From Afipia sp. (GTDB lineage Bacteria; Pseudomonadota; Alphaproteobacteria; Rhizobiales; Xanthobacteraceae), in the NCBI GenBank assembly GCA_017474385.1, contig JAFVHU010000009.1, forward strand, positions 1 through 52,656: a stretch of 52,656 nt of DNA, in the 5' to 3' direction. Below the pieces are notes generated by a model. The model was not told the DNA's origin, made no database searches, and was given only the letters and a program-made list of their open reading frames with translations. Made by a program: the position numbers and the translations under genes. How positions within the stretch are numbered: position 1 is the stretch's first letter; every line of letters starts with the position of its first letter. Positions 18,613 to 28,536 of the stretch are shown here, in pieces.

Positions 18613-19455
18613 ATGCAGCAACTGGTTCGACTTGTGCCCTCGAGTGCCGAAAGTTTGCAGGCTGCTGAATTAATCCGCCGTGCGGCCTTCGTTCGGGAGG
18701 ATAAACGCGAGCCGGTCGCGTCCCGGGCGCTGTCGCTGACGATCAGGGGCCTTCGCAAGTCCTTCGGCGACAACGAGGTGCTGCGCGGTATCGATCTGCA
18801 TATCCCGGCAGGACAGTTCGTTGCCATCGTTGGCAAGTCGGGTTGCGGCAAGAGCACGCTGCTGCGCCTGATCGCAGGTCTCGACAAGCCGAGCGCGGGC
18901 ACGATCGAATTCGGCAATCATGAAGGCAGCCCCAGCGATCATGTCCGCGTGATGTTTCAGGAGCCGCGGTTACTGCCGTGGGCGCGGGTGCTGTCGAATG
19001 TCGAGGTCGGGCTGGGTCGCGATCGCGACACAACCGACGCGAAGACCCGCGCCGAGGACGCGCTGGTAGAGGTCGGTCTTGAAGACAAGCGGGACCAGTG
19101 GCCGGCAGTTCTCTCCGGCGGACAGAAGCAGCGGGTCGCGCTGGCGCGTGCGCTGGTCAGTCATCCGCGCGTTCTCGCCTTCGACGAACCGCTCGGGGCG
19201 CTCGACGCGCTGACACGGATTTCCATGCAGCGGCTGCTCGAGCGTGTCTGGCACGATCAGGGGTTCACCGCGATTCTGGTAACACATGATGTGTCGGAAG
19301 CGGTCGCGCTGGCGGATCGCGTTCTGGTTATCGACGACGGCCGTATTGCGCACGATATCGATGTCGATCAGGTGCGTCCGCGCCAGCGCGGTTCGGCGGA
19401 ACTTGCCGCACTTGAAGGAAGCATTCTTCGCGAGTTGCTCAAGGAGACCGGCTAG
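18613..19455 (+). CDS. ssuB: Aliphatic sulfonate ABC transporter ATP-binding protein
   Basis: A 280-residue ATPase. Walker A is G-K-S-G-C-G-K-S-T, the signature L-S-G-G-Q-K-Q-R and Walker B V-L-A-F-D-E-P, followed by the H-loop T-H-D-V-S-E-A. About 35 residues before the ABC domain have no clear match, a common N-terminal extension in SsuB. It powers SsuC. The ATG at 18613 has GAGG nearby. Confidence 0.93.
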   Translation: MQQLVRLVPSSAESLQAAELIRRAAFVREDKREPVASRALSLTIRGLRKSFGDNEVLRGIDLHIPAGQFVAIVGKSGCGKSTLLRLIAGLDKPSAGTIEFGNHEGSPSDHVRVMFQEPRLLPWARVLSNVEVGLGRDRDTTDAKTRAEDALVEVGLEDKRDQWPAVLSGGQKQRVALARALVSHPRVLAFDEPLGALDALTRISMQRLLERVWHDQGFTAILVTHDVSEAVALADRVLVIDDGRIAHDIDVDQVRPRQRGSAELAALEGSILRELLKETG

Positions 19456-19477
19456 CTAGCCGGCGCATGAGGCAGTC

Positions 19478-20065
19478 ATGAATTCGGTCGTCCGGAATAT
19501 TCGCGAAAGCAGGATCGAAACGTCGGCCGATAATTTTCGGAACGCGATGCGCTCGCTCGCGGGCGGTGTCAGCGTCATTACGGCAGGGCGGGGCAACGAT
19601 CTGTCCGGCATGACCGTGACGTCGGTGGCGTCGCTGTCGGTTGAACCCGCGACGCTGATCGTGAGCATCAATCGCAAGACATCGTCGTGGCCGCTGCTTC
19701 AGCGGCATGGCGTGTTCGGTGTCAACATCCTCAGCTCCGATCACATCGATATCGCGGAGCGGTTTTCCGGGATCGGCGGGTTGAAGGGCGTGGAGCGCTT
19801 TGCCGGTGCCGAGTGGATCAGCCTCGTCTCCGGCGTGCCGTTGCTGGCCGGCGCGCTCGCCGCGTTCGATTGCGAGGTCGAGCATGTGGTGGAGCGCCAT
19901 TCGCATGCCATCGTGATCGGGCGCGTGCTCGATTTGCGGGTCTCGCAGGGCAAGCCGGCGCTGACCTACTGGCAGGGCCAGTATGTCGCTCTCGATCAGA
20001 ACGAGGACGCCGTCCGCCTTGCGGAGGTGAGTTTCCCCACATCGCGAGCGCTCTGGCAGATCTGA
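19478..20065 (+). CDS. Flavin reductase family protein (likely SsuD partner)
   Basis: A 195-residue flavin reductase of the HpaC/FMN-binding split-barrel type, not the flavodoxin-like SsuE fold of E. coli. It has F-R-N-A-M-R-S-L-A-G-G-V-S-V-I-T-A near the start, then M-T-V-T-S-V-A-S-L-S-V-E-P-A, F-G-V-N-I-L and H-A-I-V-I-G-R-V. It should supply reduced FMN to SsuD. It begins 22 bases after ssuB with GAGG before its ATG and is the last gene of the ssu operon. Confidence 0.9.
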   Translation: MNSVVRNIRESRIETSADNFRNAMRSLAGGVSVITAGRGNDLSGMTVTSVASLSVEPATLIVSINRKTSSWPLLQRHGVFGVNILSSDHIDIAERFSGIGGLKGVERFAGAEWISLVSGVPLLAGALAAFDCEVEHVVERHSHAIVIGRVLDLRVSQGKPALTYWQGQYVALDQNEDAVRLAEVSFPTSRALWQI

Positions 20066-20253
20066 TGGTTCTGCCCGATGCGATGCGAGCCCCGGCTCGC
20101 TACAAGCCCGCATTAATGGCCCGCCTATATCGAGCGCCTGCAAATCCTATGAGATTGCTATATTCGCGGCGGCGTTCCTCTCTCGAATTCCAATGAGGTT
20201 TGGCTCATCTGGATGGCGTGGCCATGCGTGGTCGCGATCGAGAGGAGCCCGCC

Positions 20254-20727
20254 ATGCTATTCCATCCCCCACTCGCCGAACGGCTGGGCAGAATCGCGGA
20301 TCGCTTGCAGTCGACCGATGTGATGACGGCCGGTCTGGTGTCGGAGATTGTCTCGGAATGCTGCGATCGCCTTCCGGTATCGGGTCAGGGCCGCGCGGCG
20401 GCGCATCTCCGCGAGCTGATATTGGCGGGTGCCTGGACCGACGCGGTCGTGATGCTCATGGAAACAGAGCTGCCGCGATGGAGGCTGCGCCGCCTTGTGT
20501 ACGACGAGGGTGAATGGCACTGCGCACTCTCTCTCCAGCGCGATCTTCCTGAATGGCTGGACCAGGCGGCTGAAGCCAGCCACTCCGAGCTGTCGCTGGC
20601 CTTGCTGAAGACATTCGTCGAAGCGAAGCGACGCGACGGCGGAATTCTCGAAAACACGCGACATGCCGCCACAGGTCCCGGTGTCTCTTCACAGCAGCCT
20701 CCGGTTTGCTGCGAGAATTTCTCCTAA
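20254..20727 (+). CDS. Conserved-looking cytoplasmic protein, unknown
   Basis: A 157-residue protein from the ATG at 20254, which has a strong GAGAGGAG site; an in-frame upstream codon at 20200 has none. It is mostly helical, with R-L-G-R-I-A-D-R-L, G-R-A-A-A-H-L-R-E-L-I-L-A-G-A-W-T-D-A and W-R-L-R-R-L-V-Y-D-E-G-E-W-H-C blocks. I do not recognise a family. It follows the ssu operon after a 188-base gap. Confidence 0.6.
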   Translation: MLFHPPLAERLGRIADRLQSTDVMTAGLVSEIVSECCDRLPVSGQGRAAAHLRELILAGAWTDAVVMLMETELPRWRLRRLVYDEGEWHCALSLQRDLPEWLDQAAEASHSELSLALLKTFVEAKRRDGGILENTRHAATGPGVSSQQPPVCCENFS

Positions 20728-20783
20728 ATCGCGGTGGCCGCCTGAGGCAGTTCAGGCCGGATCCAAAGAAACGCTTTCAAGAC

Positions 20784-21068
20784 ATGGCGCAGTCATCCAA
20801 CACGCCGAACGGCGCGATATCTGCACAGGTGTTCGTCCGGTTCTGTTTGCGGATCGTCATTCTGTGCCTCCTCGCGACGCTGGGAAGCGTCGGTTTCGGC
20901 GCGAGTCTTGCGGCGCTGTTGTGGTTTGCGACGATCCTCTGCGCTCTCGCCGCGATGCTGCGCAGAGAAGTGCCGCTAGGCTCCACGCTGACGCATTGGG
21001 ACGAGGGCGCCGCCTACGGCGCGTTGTACTGTCTGACGTTAACCATCAATCAGGCGAGCGGATCCTGA
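20784..21068 (+). CDS. Small membrane protein, unknown
   Basis: A 94-residue product from the ATG at 20784; the frame is open back to 20706, overlapping the preceding gene. Two hydrophobic segments, about residues 20-60, are followed by R-R-E-V-P-L-G and a more polar tail. The ribosome site is weak, so the start is uncertain. No family is recognised. Confidence 0.45.
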   Translation: MAQSSNTPNGAISAQVFVRFCLRIVILCLLATLGSVGFGASLAALLWFATILCALAAMLRREVPLGSTLTHWDEGAAYGALYCLTLTINQASGS

Positions 21069-21236
21069 CATGCAACTCGCAATCCCTCAGCCTCCTTCAC
21101 TTTACTTTCCCTATGAGACGGCCACGGCTTCGCTCTCGAATTCATATGACGGTGAGCGGATATTGGCGGAGTGCACATGGGATCCTCAACTTGAACTTGA
21201 TCCTTCCAACAGAGTGTCCTCATCAGGAGACGAATC

Positions 21237-21530
21237 GTGAAGCAGACTGAGCAGACTGAACCTCCGTCGTGTCGTTCTGGACTTGTGTTTATCGGTAAAA
21301 ACAGTCGCGGCAACTGGGTTGCCCAGGAGGAGAACGGCCTTTTCGGCGGCCTGTTCATTAACCGCGCCGAGGCGATTCGATATGCGCTGTTCGAGAATGG
21401 CCACCGGCCCGAGGCCGTTGTGACCGCACCCAACGGACTCGAGATCGACATGGGCCGGACGCCTCATTCCTCCGATCTCATGCTGGCACGCGCCAACGAC
21501 GAAAACGCCGCTCAGCGGCGAGCCGCATGA
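21237..21530 (+). CDS. Small soluble protein, unknown
   Basis: A 97-residue protein with a GTG start at 21237 and AGGAG seven bases upstream. The core reads K-N-S-R-G-N-W-V-A-Q-E-E-N-G-L-F-G-G-L-F then N-R-A-E-A-I-R-Y-A-L-F-E, a short beta hairpin followed by a helix, similar in outline to small DUF2188-like domains. I cannot assign a function. Confidence 0.6.
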   Translation: MKQTEQTEPPSCRSGLVFIGKNSRGNWVAQEENGLFGGLFINRAEAIRYALFENGHRPEAVVTAPNGLEIDMGRTPHSSDLMLARANDENAAQRRAA

Positions 21531-21560
21531 GGCATCGTTTCACCCCCTGCCAGTACGGAC

Positions 21561-22007
21561 ATGACAATGCTTAAGCCAGTACCAGATCCCGCGCGCGAGC
21601 AGATCATCCGAACCATGATCGAACTCACGCGCCCGTCCAGCCTTCATCGGATTGCCGTCGCCGGCAGCGAGAGTGCAGAAATTGATCTTGAGCTGCGGCG
21701 AAGGGGTTACTTCAGGGTTGCGACGACGGTCACCTGTAAGCCGCGGGCGCAGCATTCGATTGGTTTCATCGTCGGACAACATTCGCTTCTCGCCCTTGAA
21801 ACCGCGTTGACCCAGATTTCTCATTTTCTGAGTGCGAACGCGACGATCGCCGTCGTGATCGATTCCTGTGAGAAGGGCCTCGGCCTGAAGGTTCGGGACA
21901 GGCTGGAACAGCTCGGCTTTCGGATCCAGGCCGGCGTGAAATGCCATCAGCAATTCGTGCTCGCGGCCCACCGGCACGGTTTCAGCCACATGGCCAAAGC
22001 GGCGTAA
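21561..22007 (+). CDS. Hypothetical protein with possible Rossmann-like core
   Basis: A 148-residue protein. Alternating strand/helix segments (I-A-V-A-G-S-E-S-A-E, G-F-I-V-G, A-T-I-A-V-V-I-D-S) suggest a small alpha/beta fold, possibly related to SAM-dependent-methyltransferase-like regions, but no binding motif is complete. The next gene begins three bases after its stop, so the two may be co-translated. Confidence 0.55.
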   Translation: MTMLKPVPDPAREQIIRTMIELTRPSSLHRIAVAGSESAEIDLELRRRGYFRVATTVTCKPRAQHSIGFIVGQHSLLALETALTQISHFLSANATIAVVIDSCEKGLGLKVRDRLEQLGFRIQAGVKCHQQFVLAAHRHGFSHMAKAA

Positions 22008-22010
22008 AAA

Positions 22011-22937
22011 ATGCCTTCGACGATGAACCATCCGGCTCCCTGGTTAGCTGGATACATCCCAGATCTGCCGACACCTTTCGACGACAACGACGAAATCGAT
22101 TCGGCGGTGTTCAGGCAATTGTGCGAGCGCCAGATCGCGGCGGGCGCAAAAGCGCTTGTGGTCGGAGAAACGACTGGCGAAGACTCCACGCTGTCGCTGC
22201 CGGAGCACTCGGCCCTTGTTCGGATCGCCGTCCGGGCTTCACGCGGCCGTGCGGCGGTTATTGCCGGCGCGGGCTCCAATTCAACGAGCCAGGCCATTGA
22301 GTTGTCAAAGCGGGCCGAGGCCGACGGCGCCGACGCGGTGCTGTCCGTGGTGCCTTACTACAACAAGCCGACGCAGGCCGGCATCTATGCCCACTTCCGG
22401 GCCATCGCGGATTCGACGCGCCTGCCGATCATTCTGCACGATGTTCCGTCCCGAACGGTTCGCGAACTGGCGGATGTTACCCTCGTGCGGCTTGCTGAAT
22501 CGGATCAGTTCATTGGCGTGAGAGATGCAACCGGCGATGTCGCACGCCCGCTGCGTTTACGGCCGCTGGTTCGGCCGGATTTCCGGCTGCTGTCGGGAGA
22601 CGACAAGACCGCGCCGGCCTTCCTGGTTCACGGAGGAGACGGATGCATATCGGTCACATCGAACGTGGTGCCGGATCTTTGCCGCCAACTGTATGAGAGC
22701 TGCAAGCAGGGCGAGTTGCAGGTTGCGCGAAATTTCGCATTCCGGATTGGACACCTCACGGACTCGTTGCTGCGGGAAGCCACTCCCGCTCCGCTCAAGT
22801 ATGCGCTGAGCGTGCTTGGCCTGATGTCGCCTAGTCTCCGGCTGCCGCTCGTTGAACTGACGGCGCCGTCGAAAGCGGAGGTCGCCAGCGCTGTGGAGGT
22901 TGTTAGCGACGGGGTGACGTGTGCGTTGCCCAACTGA
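22011..22937 (+). CDS. DapA-family aldolase homologue lacking the Schiff-base lysine
   Basis: A 308-residue protein of the dihydrodipicolinate synthase / N-acetylneuraminate lyase family. Conserved positions include G-E-T-T-G-E at about 52-57, V-P-Y-Y-N-K-P-T-Q with the catalytic tyrosine, D-V-P-S-R-T and S-G-D-D. At the place of the catalytic lysine (E. coli DapA I-I-G-I-K-E-A-T-G) this protein has I-G-V-R-D-A-T-G, Arg171, codon AGA at 22521. Without the lysine the usual Schiff base cannot form, so it is unlikely to be a normal DapA. It starts three bases after the preceding gene. The start could also be the ATG at 22023. Confidence 0.85.
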   Translation: MPSTMNHPAPWLAGYIPDLPTPFDDNDEIDSAVFRQLCERQIAAGAKALVVGETTGEDSTLSLPEHSALVRIAVRASRGRAAVIAGAGSNSTSQAIELSKRAEADGADAVLSVVPYYNKPTQAGIYAHFRAIADSTRLPIILHDVPSRTVRELADVTLVRLAESDQFIGVRDATGDVARPLRLRPLVRPDFRLLSGDDKTAPAFLVHGGDGCISVTSNVVPDLCRQLYESCKQGELQVARNFAFRIGHLTDSLLREATPAPLKYALSVLGLMSPSLRLPLVELTAPSKAEVASAVEVVSDGVTCALPN

Positions 22938-23373
22938 TACTGGTCCATATGTGAGGCCCAACAACGGTGAGGACCGCGTCAGGATCGTTCAGCCCTGGCT
23001 GCTGGCGCTGTTGCGATTTGCGGTCACGCTGGACAACAACGAGAGGCTGGCGGTTTACGCAATCGCGGCCGAGATCGACGGGCGGGACACGCGATCAACC
23101 GGCTTCAGTTTTTTCCGCAAGACCAGCGTGGAGCTGTGCAACGCAATCGCCAATCCGCATCATGCCGTCAGCCCCGCCATCCTGCACCGCCATCTTGATC
23201 GGATGGATGACGGCCGCCTGAAGCAGGCCTTCGCCGCGGCTCTTGAGCTCTCTCGCCCGGCGCCGCGATCAAGCCTCAAGTCCGCCAGATCAAAAGGGCG
23301 GCGTGATTTGTGGAAAGGACTTCCGGCGCGGCCCCGGTCACCACGACGGGTAATGGTCCCGACAAAGTCCTAG
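22921..23373 (+). CDS. Hypothetical protein, basic C-terminus
   Basis: A 150-residue frame with a GTG start at 22921 that overlaps the DapA-like gene by 17 bases; a second GTG at 22951, past that gene's stop, is an equal candidate. The middle is helical (A-L-L-R-F-A-V-T-L-D-N-N-E-R-L-A-V-Y-A-I-A) and the last 35 residues are rich in Arg, Lys, Pro and Ser. No family is recognised. Confidence 0.45.
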   Translation: MRCPTDTGPYVRPNNGEDRVRIVQPWLLALLRFAVTLDNNERLAVYAIAAEIDGRDTRSTGFSFFRKTSVELCNAIANPHHAVSPAILHRHLDRMDDGRLKQAFAAALELSRPAPRSSLKSARSKGRRDLWKGLPARPRSPRRVMVPTKS

Positions 23374-23756
23374 AATAAGCTTGGGAATCCCGTTTGTTGC
23401 CGGCGCGGATCATATAGGGCTTTTCCGGTTGCGACCGGCCTGACGACGGCAGTTATGGCCGTTGCGATCAGCGGGCTGGATTTTTGATCAACAATATCAA
23501 TGGTATCGCTGCTGTGATGCCGTGCGGGCACGCCGGCTTCCCTGTGCCCTGTCGGCAAGCGGCGGGTCGGAACCCGGGCGTCTTTATAAGATTCCTATAA
23601 CGTCGCGGTCCCGCCCATCTCGAAACCCTATGGCCCAGATGCCATTCCATCCCGGCACGGAAGCTGCGGGATTTCCTCGCGCTTCGGACATGCGCTGAGA
23701 CACGCCCGAGAGAGCGTCGGCATCGATGATGCCGTCGCGCCGCCAAGGAGCAATCA
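23374..23756. other. Gene-free region upstream of the kdp operon
   Basis: No gene is seen. It should carry the kdp promoter and a KdpE site. The AT-rich dyad TTATA-agattcc-TATAA near 23583-23599 is the best candidate element; assigning it to KdpE is a guess. Confidence 0.4.
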
Positions 23757-23840
23757 ATGTTGGACGTCATCATGCTGGCCCTCGGACTGGGCTTTTTCGT
23801 GTTGTCGGTAGGTTATGCCTACGCCTGCGACAGGCTCTGA
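23757..23840 (+). CDS. 27-residue membrane microprotein leading the kdp operon
   Basis: ATG at 23757 with AAGGAG eight bases upstream opens a 27-codon frame. The product is one hydrophobic helix with a G-Y-A-Y-A-C-D-R-L end, so it should cross the inner membrane once. Its stop is 12 bases before kdpF. Similar one-helix proteins ending in a Y-x-x-x-C-D/E-R-L pattern precede kdpF in other alphaproteobacteria, as I recall. It may be an extra accessory subunit of the Kdp complex. Confidence 0.7.
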   Translation: MLDVIMLALGLGFFVLSVGYAYACDRL

Positions 23841-23852
23841 GGGAGAACGATC

Positions 23853-23942
23853 ATGATCTTCGATTACGCACTCGCCGCCGTCGTTTCCGCCGGGCTGCTG
23901 TTTTACCTGACCTACGCCCTGCTGCGGCCTGAACGATTCTAG
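23853..23942 (+). CDS. kdpF: K+-transporting ATPase subunit KdpF
   Basis: A 29-residue single-helix protein (M-I-F-D-Y-A-L then a hydrophobic run ending Y-A-L-L-R-P-E-R-F). The R-P-E-R-F end is typical of KdpF, which stabilises the KdpABC complex in the inner membrane. GGGAGAAC precedes the ATG. It lies between the 27-residue microprotein and kdpA. Confidence 0.9.
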   Translation: MIFDYALAAVVSAGLLFYLTYALLRPERF

Positions 23943-24009
23943 ACGCCGGTATCTCAAAGCGGGCGCAGGTCTCCACGGGATCATGCGCCAATCACGAAAG
24001 CACACGACC

Positions 24010-25713
24010 ATGACTGTCATTGGCTGGATTCAAATTCTGCTGTTTTGCGCGATCATTGTCGCGCTGATTAAGCCGCTCGGCGGCTACATGACGCGCGTCT
24101 TCAATGGCGAGCGTACGTTTCTGTCGCCGATCCTGCGCCCGGTCGAAGCGGGGCTCTACTGGATCGGCGGCGTCGATGAAAAGCGCGAGCAGCATTGGCT
24201 GACCTACACGGTCGCGATGCTGTTCTTTCACGTCGGCGGTTTCGTGATTCTTTATGCGCTGATGCGTTTTCAGGATGTTCTGCCCTTCAATCCGATGGAG
24301 CAATCGGCCGTCGCGCCGGATCTGTCGTTCAACACCGCCGTCAGCTTTATCACCAACACCAACTGGCAGAACTACGGCGGCGAGAGCACGCTGTCGTATC
24401 TGACCCAGATGCTCGGTTTGACCCACCAGAATTTCCTGTCGGCTGCGACCGGCATCGCGCTCGCGGTGGCGCTGATCCGCGGCTTCGCCCGCTCATCCGT
24501 CCGGACCATCGGTAATTTCTGGGTCGATGTCACACGCACCACGCTTTATGTGCTGCTGCCGATCTGCGTTGTCTACGCATTGTTTCTCGTCTCGCAGGGC
24601 ATTCCGCAGACGCTCGGCGCCTATGTCGATGCGACCACGCTGGAAGGCGCAAAGCAGACCATCGCGGTTGGCCCGGTCGCATCGCAAATCGCGATCAAGA
24701 TGCTCGGCACCAATGGCGGCGGCTTCTTCAACGTCAACGCCGCACATCCGTTCGAGAACCCGACGGCACTGTCGAACTTCGTGCAGATGCTCTCGATCTT
24801 CGCGATCGGCGCGGCGCTCACCAACGTGTTCGGCCGCATGGTCGGTAACCAGCGTCAGGGCTGGGCGATCTTCGCGGTGATGGGTGTGCTCTTCATTGCC
24901 GGCGTCACCGTCACCTACTGGGCGGAAGCCTCGGGCACCTCGATCATGCAAACGCTCGGCCTGACCGGCGGCAACATGGAAGGCAAGGAAGTCCGCTTCG
25001 GCATCGTAGCGTCCTCATTGTTCGCGGTCGTCACCACGGCGGCTTCGTGTGGCGCGGTCAATGCCATGCATGACTCGTTTACCGCACTCGGCGGCATGAT
25101 CCCGCTGATCAACATGCAGCTCGGCGAACTGATCATCGGCGGCGTCGGCGCTGGTCTCTACGGCATGCTGCTGTTCGTCGTGCTCGCGATCTTCGTCGCC
25201 GGTCTGATGGTCGGCCGCACGCCGGAATATGTCGGCAAGAAGATCGAGGCGCGTGAGGTGAAGGTGGCGATGCTCGCCATTCTGATCCTGCCGCTGATGT
25301 ACCTTGGCTGGACCGCGGTCGCGGTCGTTCTGCCGTCGGCCGTCGCTTCGATGGCCAATGCGGGGCCGCACGGCTTTACCGAAGTGCTTTACGCCTTCAC
25401 GTCCGCGACCGGCAACAACGGTTCGGCCTTCGGCGGGCTCACCGGTAACACGCTGTTCTACAATCTGACGCTGGCGTGTTCGATGCTGGTCGGCCGCTTC
25501 TTCATGATCGTACCTGCAATGGCGCTGGCGGGCTCGCTTGCTCAAAAGAAATCTCATCCGGCGTCGGTAGGCACGTTTCCGACGACGGGAGGGCTGTTCG
25601 TTGGCTTGGTTGTCGGCGTGATTCTCATCATCGGCGGCCTCACGTTCTTCCCCGCGCTCGCGCTGGGGCCGATCGTCGAGCATCTCGCGATGAATGCGAA
25701 CACCCTGTTCTGA
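24010..25713 (+). CDS. kdpA: K+-transporting ATPase subunit KdpA
   Basis: A 567-residue channel-like subunit of the high-affinity potassium pump, with about ten membrane helices. The four selectivity-filter loops are all visible: [29 protein letters not shown] and [12 protein letters not shown]. Length fits the family. I use the ATG at 24010, which begins the first helix; an ATG at 23983 would add nine residues. It is followed by kdpB after 25 bases. Confidence 0.96.
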   Translation: MTVIGWIQILLFCAIIVALIKPLGGYMTRVFNGERTFLSPILRPVEAGLYWIGGVDEKREQHWLTYTVAMLFFHVGGFVILYALMRFQDVLPFNPMEQSAVAPDLSFNTAVSFITNTNWQNYGGESTLSYLTQMLGLTHQNFLSAATGIALAVALIRGFARSSVRTIGNFWVDVTRTTLYVLLPICVVYALFLVSQGIPQTLGAYVDATTLEGAKQTIAVGPVASQIAIKMLGTNGGGFFNVNAAHPFENPTALSNFVQMLSIFAIGAALTNVFGRMVGNQRQGWAIFAVMGVLFIAGVTVTYWAEASGTSIMQTLGLTGGNMEGKEVRFGIVASSLFAVVTTAASCGAVNAMHDSFTALGGMIPLINMQLGELIIGGVGAGLYGMLLFVVLAIFVAGLMVGRTPEYVGKKIEAREVKVAMLAILILPLMYLGWTAVAVVLPSAVASMANAGPHGFTEVLYAFTSATGNNGSAFGGLTGNTLFYNLTLACSMLVGRFFMIVPAMALAGSLAQKKSHPASVGTFPTTGGLFVGLVVGVILIIGGLTFFPALALGPIVEHLAMNANTLF

Positions 25714-25738
25714 TCGATCTCATTTCGGAGTTACGTCT

Positions 25739-27859
25739 ATGGAAACGTTAAAGCTGCAAAAGCGGGTGCCGGTATCGGCCATGCTTGACCCCAAGATTGT
25801 CGTTCCGGCGATCGGCTCTGCCTTTGTGAAGCTCGATCCGAGAGTGATGGTCAAGAATCCGGTGATGTTCGTGGTGGAAGTCGTCGCCGCGTTGACGACC
25901 GTCATCTTCATCCGCAACGTCTTGACCGGCGGCCCGGATCTGGGATTCACCTTCCAGATCATCCTCTGGCTGTGGTTCACGGTGCTGTTCGCCAACTTCG
26001 CTGAAGCGGTCGCGGAAGGCCGCGGCAAGGCTCAGGCCGAGTCGCTCAAGAAGACCCGCACCGAAAGCCAGGCGAAGCTGCTGACGGGCTCGGGATCGGA
26101 CAGGACCTATCGTCTGGTGTCCGGCACCAGCCTGAAGGTCGGCGATGTGGTGCTGGTGGAGGCGGGCGACAACATCCCCTCCGACGGCGAAGTCATCGAA
26201 GGCGTTGCTTCGGTCAACGAGGCGGCAATCACTGGTGAATCGGCCCCGGTCATCCGCGAGTCAGGCGGCGATCGTTCGGCGGTGACCGGCGGTACGCAGG
26301 TTCTGTCCGACTGGATCCGCGTCCGCATCACCGCGGCGCAGGGTTCGACGTTCATCGACCGCATGATCAAGCTGGTCGAAGGCGCCGAGCGCCAGAAGAC
26401 ACCGAACGAGATCGCGCTCAACATCCTGCTTGCGGGTCTGACCATCATCTTCGTGTTCGCGACGGTCACGATTCCGAGCTATGCCGCCTATGCCGGTGGA
26501 TCGGTGTCGGTTGTCGTCCTGGTGGCGTTGTTCGTTACTTTGATCCCGACCACCATCGGCGCGCTTCTGTCGGCCATCGGCATTGCCGGCATGGATCGCC
26601 TGGTGCGCTTCAACGTGCTGGCCATGTCGGGCCGTGCGGTTGAGGCCGCGGGCGACGTCGACACGCTGCTGCTGGACAAGACCGGAACCATCACCCTCGG
26701 CAATCGCCAGGCGACGGCGTTCCGTCCCGTGCATGGTGTCACTGAGCAGGAGCTTGCGGACGCTGCACAGTTGGCGTCACTCGCCGACGAAACGCCGGAA
26801 GGCCGCTCCATCGTGGTTCTTGCCAAGGACAAGTATGGCATCCGTGGCCGCGACATGGGCGAGCTTGGAGCTACCTTCGTTCCGTTCACAGCGCAGACCC
26901 GGATGAGCGGCGTCGATGCCGGCGGCTCGTCGGTTCGCAAGGGCGCGGTCGATGCGATCCTGAACTATGTCAACGGCGGCTCGCGCGCGGCGGTTGCCTC
27001 AGGCGGCGCGGTTCGTGCGATTTCTCCCGCGATCGGCACCGACACCGTCCGTGAAATCCAGACGATTGCCGATGAGATCGCGAAATCGGGCGGTACGCCG
27101 CTCGCTGTCGCGCGCGACGGCAGGCTGCTTGGCGTGATTCACCTCAAGGATATCGTCAAGGGCGGCATCCGCGAGCGTTTTGCCGAACTGCGCCGCATGG
27201 GCATCCGCACGGTGATGATCACCGGCGACAATCCGATGACCGCCGCGGCGATCGCCGCCGAAGCGGGCGTGGATGATTTCCTCGCCCAGGCGACACCCGA
27301 GGACAAGCTGAAGCTCATTCGCGACGAGCAGGCCAAGGGCAAGCTGGTGGCGATGTGCGGCGACGGCACCAACGACGCGCCGGCTCTGGCGCAGGCCGAC
27401 GTCGGCGTGGCGATGAACACCGGTACGCAGGCGGCCCGCGAGGCCGGCAACATGGTCGACCTCGATTCAAATCCGACCAAGCTGATCGAGGTCGTCGAGA
27501 TCGGCAAGCAGTTGCTGATGACGCGCGGCGCGCTGACCACGTTCTCGATTGCCAACGACGTGGCGAAGTACTTCGCCATCATCCCGGCGATCTTCCTCGC
27601 GTTCTATCCGCAGTTGCAGGCTCTCAACATCATGAATCTGTCGAGCCCGCAAAGCGCGATCCTGTCGGCGATCATCTTCAACGCGATCATCATCATCGCG
27701 CTGATTCCGCTCGCGCTGAAAGGCGTTGCCTACAAGCCGATCGGAGCTGGCGCGCTGCTGAGCCGCAACCTGCTGATCTATGGCGTCGGCGGCATCATCA
27801 TTCCGTTCATCGGCATCAAGGCGATCGACCTGATCGTGACCGCCCTGCATCTCGCCTAG
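25739..27859 (+). CDS. kdpB: K+-transporting P-type ATPase subunit KdpB
   Basis: A 706-residue P-type ATPase subunit that couples ATP hydrolysis to K+ uptake through KdpA. The phosphorylated aspartate is Asp313 in [12 protein letters not shown] in the actuator domain, G-D-N-P-M-T and the hinge G-D-G-T-N-D-A-P-A are present, so it should be active. The ATG at 25739 has CGGAG eight bases upstream; a longer frame from 25694 overlaps kdpA and is rejected. Confidence 0.97.
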   Translation: METLKLQKRVPVSAMLDPKIVVPAIGSAFVKLDPRVMVKNPVMFVVEVVAALTTVIFIRNVLTGGPDLGFTFQIILWLWFTVLFANFAEAVAEGRGKAQAESLKKTRTESQAKLLTGSGSDRTYRLVSGTSLKVGDVVLVEAGDNIPSDGEVIEGVASVNEAAITGESAPVIRESGGDRSAVTGGTQVLSDWIRVRITAAQGSTFIDRMIKLVEGAERQKTPNEIALNILLAGLTIIFVFATVTIPSYAAYAGGSVSVVVLVALFVTLIPTTIGALLSAIGIAGMDRLVRFNVLAMSGRAVEAAGDVDTLLLDKTGTITLGNRQATAFRPVHGVTEQELADAAQLASLADETPEGRSIVVLAKDKYGIRGRDMGELGATFVPFTAQTRMSGVDAGGSSVRKGAVDAILNYVNGGSRAAVASGGAVRAISPAIGTDTVREIQTIADEIAKSGGTPLAVARDGRLLGVIHLKDIVKGGIRERFAELRRMGIRTVMITGDNPMTAAAIAAEAGVDDFLAQATPEDKLKLIRDEQAKGKLVAMCGDGTNDAPALAQADVGVAMNTGTQAAREAGNMVDLDSNPTKLIEVVEIGKQLLMTRGALTTFSIANDVAKYFAIIPAIFLAFYPQLQALNIMNLSSPQSAILSAIIFNAIIIIALIPLALKGVAYKPIGAGALLSRNLLIYGVGGIIIPFIGIKAIDLIVTALHLA

Positions 27860-27868
27860 CGCGTGATC

Positions 27869-27894
27869 CCGAAAGCCGGACCACCGGCTTTCGG
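27869..27894. repeat. REP-like hairpin between kdpB and kdpC
   Basis: Perfect 11-bp inverted repeat CCGAAAGCCGG / CCGGCTTTCGG with a four-base loop, ten bases after the kdpB stop. The surrounding GATCC...CGGAAGCATC resembles a REP family common in Bradyrhizobium. With no T-run, it may stabilise mRNA or cause partial read-through rather than termination. Confidence 0.75.
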
Positions 27895-27930
27895 AAGCAT
27901 CCTGCGCAAGAATCTCGAAGGAGAGACACT

Positions 27931-28533
27931 ATGTTAAAAGAAATCCGTCCGGCGCTCATCATTCTCGTCGGTCTCACGCTCATCACCGGCCTGGCCTATC
28001 CGCTCGCCATCACCGGCATTGCCGGTACGATCTTCCCGTATCAGGCACAGGGCAGCCTGATCGAGAAGGACGGCAAGACGATCGGCTCGGCCCTGATCGG
28101 GCAGGAGTTCAAGGACGACAAGTATTTCCATGGCCGTCCGTCGGTGACGACGACGGCGGACCCTGCGGATTCGACCAAGACCGTTCCTGCGCCGTACAAC
28201 GCGGCGAATTCTTCAGGCTCGAATCTTGGTCCGACCAGCAAGGCGCTCAGCGACCGCATGAGCGAGGATGTCGCCAAGCTGAAAGCCGAGAACCCGTCGA
28301 TGCCGGTCCCGGCCGATCTGGTCACGACCACGGGCAGCGGCCTCGATCCCCACATCTCGCCGGAAGCCGCGCTGTTTCAGGTCCCCCGGGTCGCGACCGC
28401 GCGCAAACTGCCGGAAGATGCGGTCCGCAAACTGGTTAACGATAACGTGGAAGGCCGTTTTGCAGGGCTGCTCGGCGAACCGCGCGTGAATGTGCTGGCG
28501 CTCAATCTGGCGCTGGATCGCGCGACGAAGTAA
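27931..28533 (+). CDS. kdpC: K+-transporting ATPase subunit KdpC
   Basis: A 200-residue subunit with one N-terminal membrane helix and a periplasmic domain, which helps assemble and activate KdpABC. Typical blocks are L-T-G-L-A-Y-P-L, F-H-G-R-P-S, N-L-G-P-T-S, G-S-G-L-D-P-H-I-S-P-E-A-A and G-R-F-A-G-L-L-G-E-P-R-V-N-V-L-A-L-N. AAGGAGAG before the ATG at 27931 fixes the start; the frame itself is open further upstream but there it is antisense-like shadow of kdpB. Confidence 0.95.
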   Translation: MLKEIRPALIILVGLTLITGLAYPLAITGIAGTIFPYQAQGSLIEKDGKTIGSALIGQEFKDDKYFHGRPSVTTTADPADSTKTVPAPYNAANSSGSNLGPTSKALSDRMSEDVAKLKAENPSMPVPADLVTTTGSGLDPHISPEAALFQVPRVATARKLPEDAVRKLVNDNVEGRFAGLLGEPRVNVLALNLALDRATK

Positions 28534-28536
28534 CGT

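Noticed and set aside
27355-27930. Upstream extension of the kdpC frame
   Set aside because: It reads through kdpB in another frame; the strong AAGGAGAG before 27931 marks the real kdpC start.
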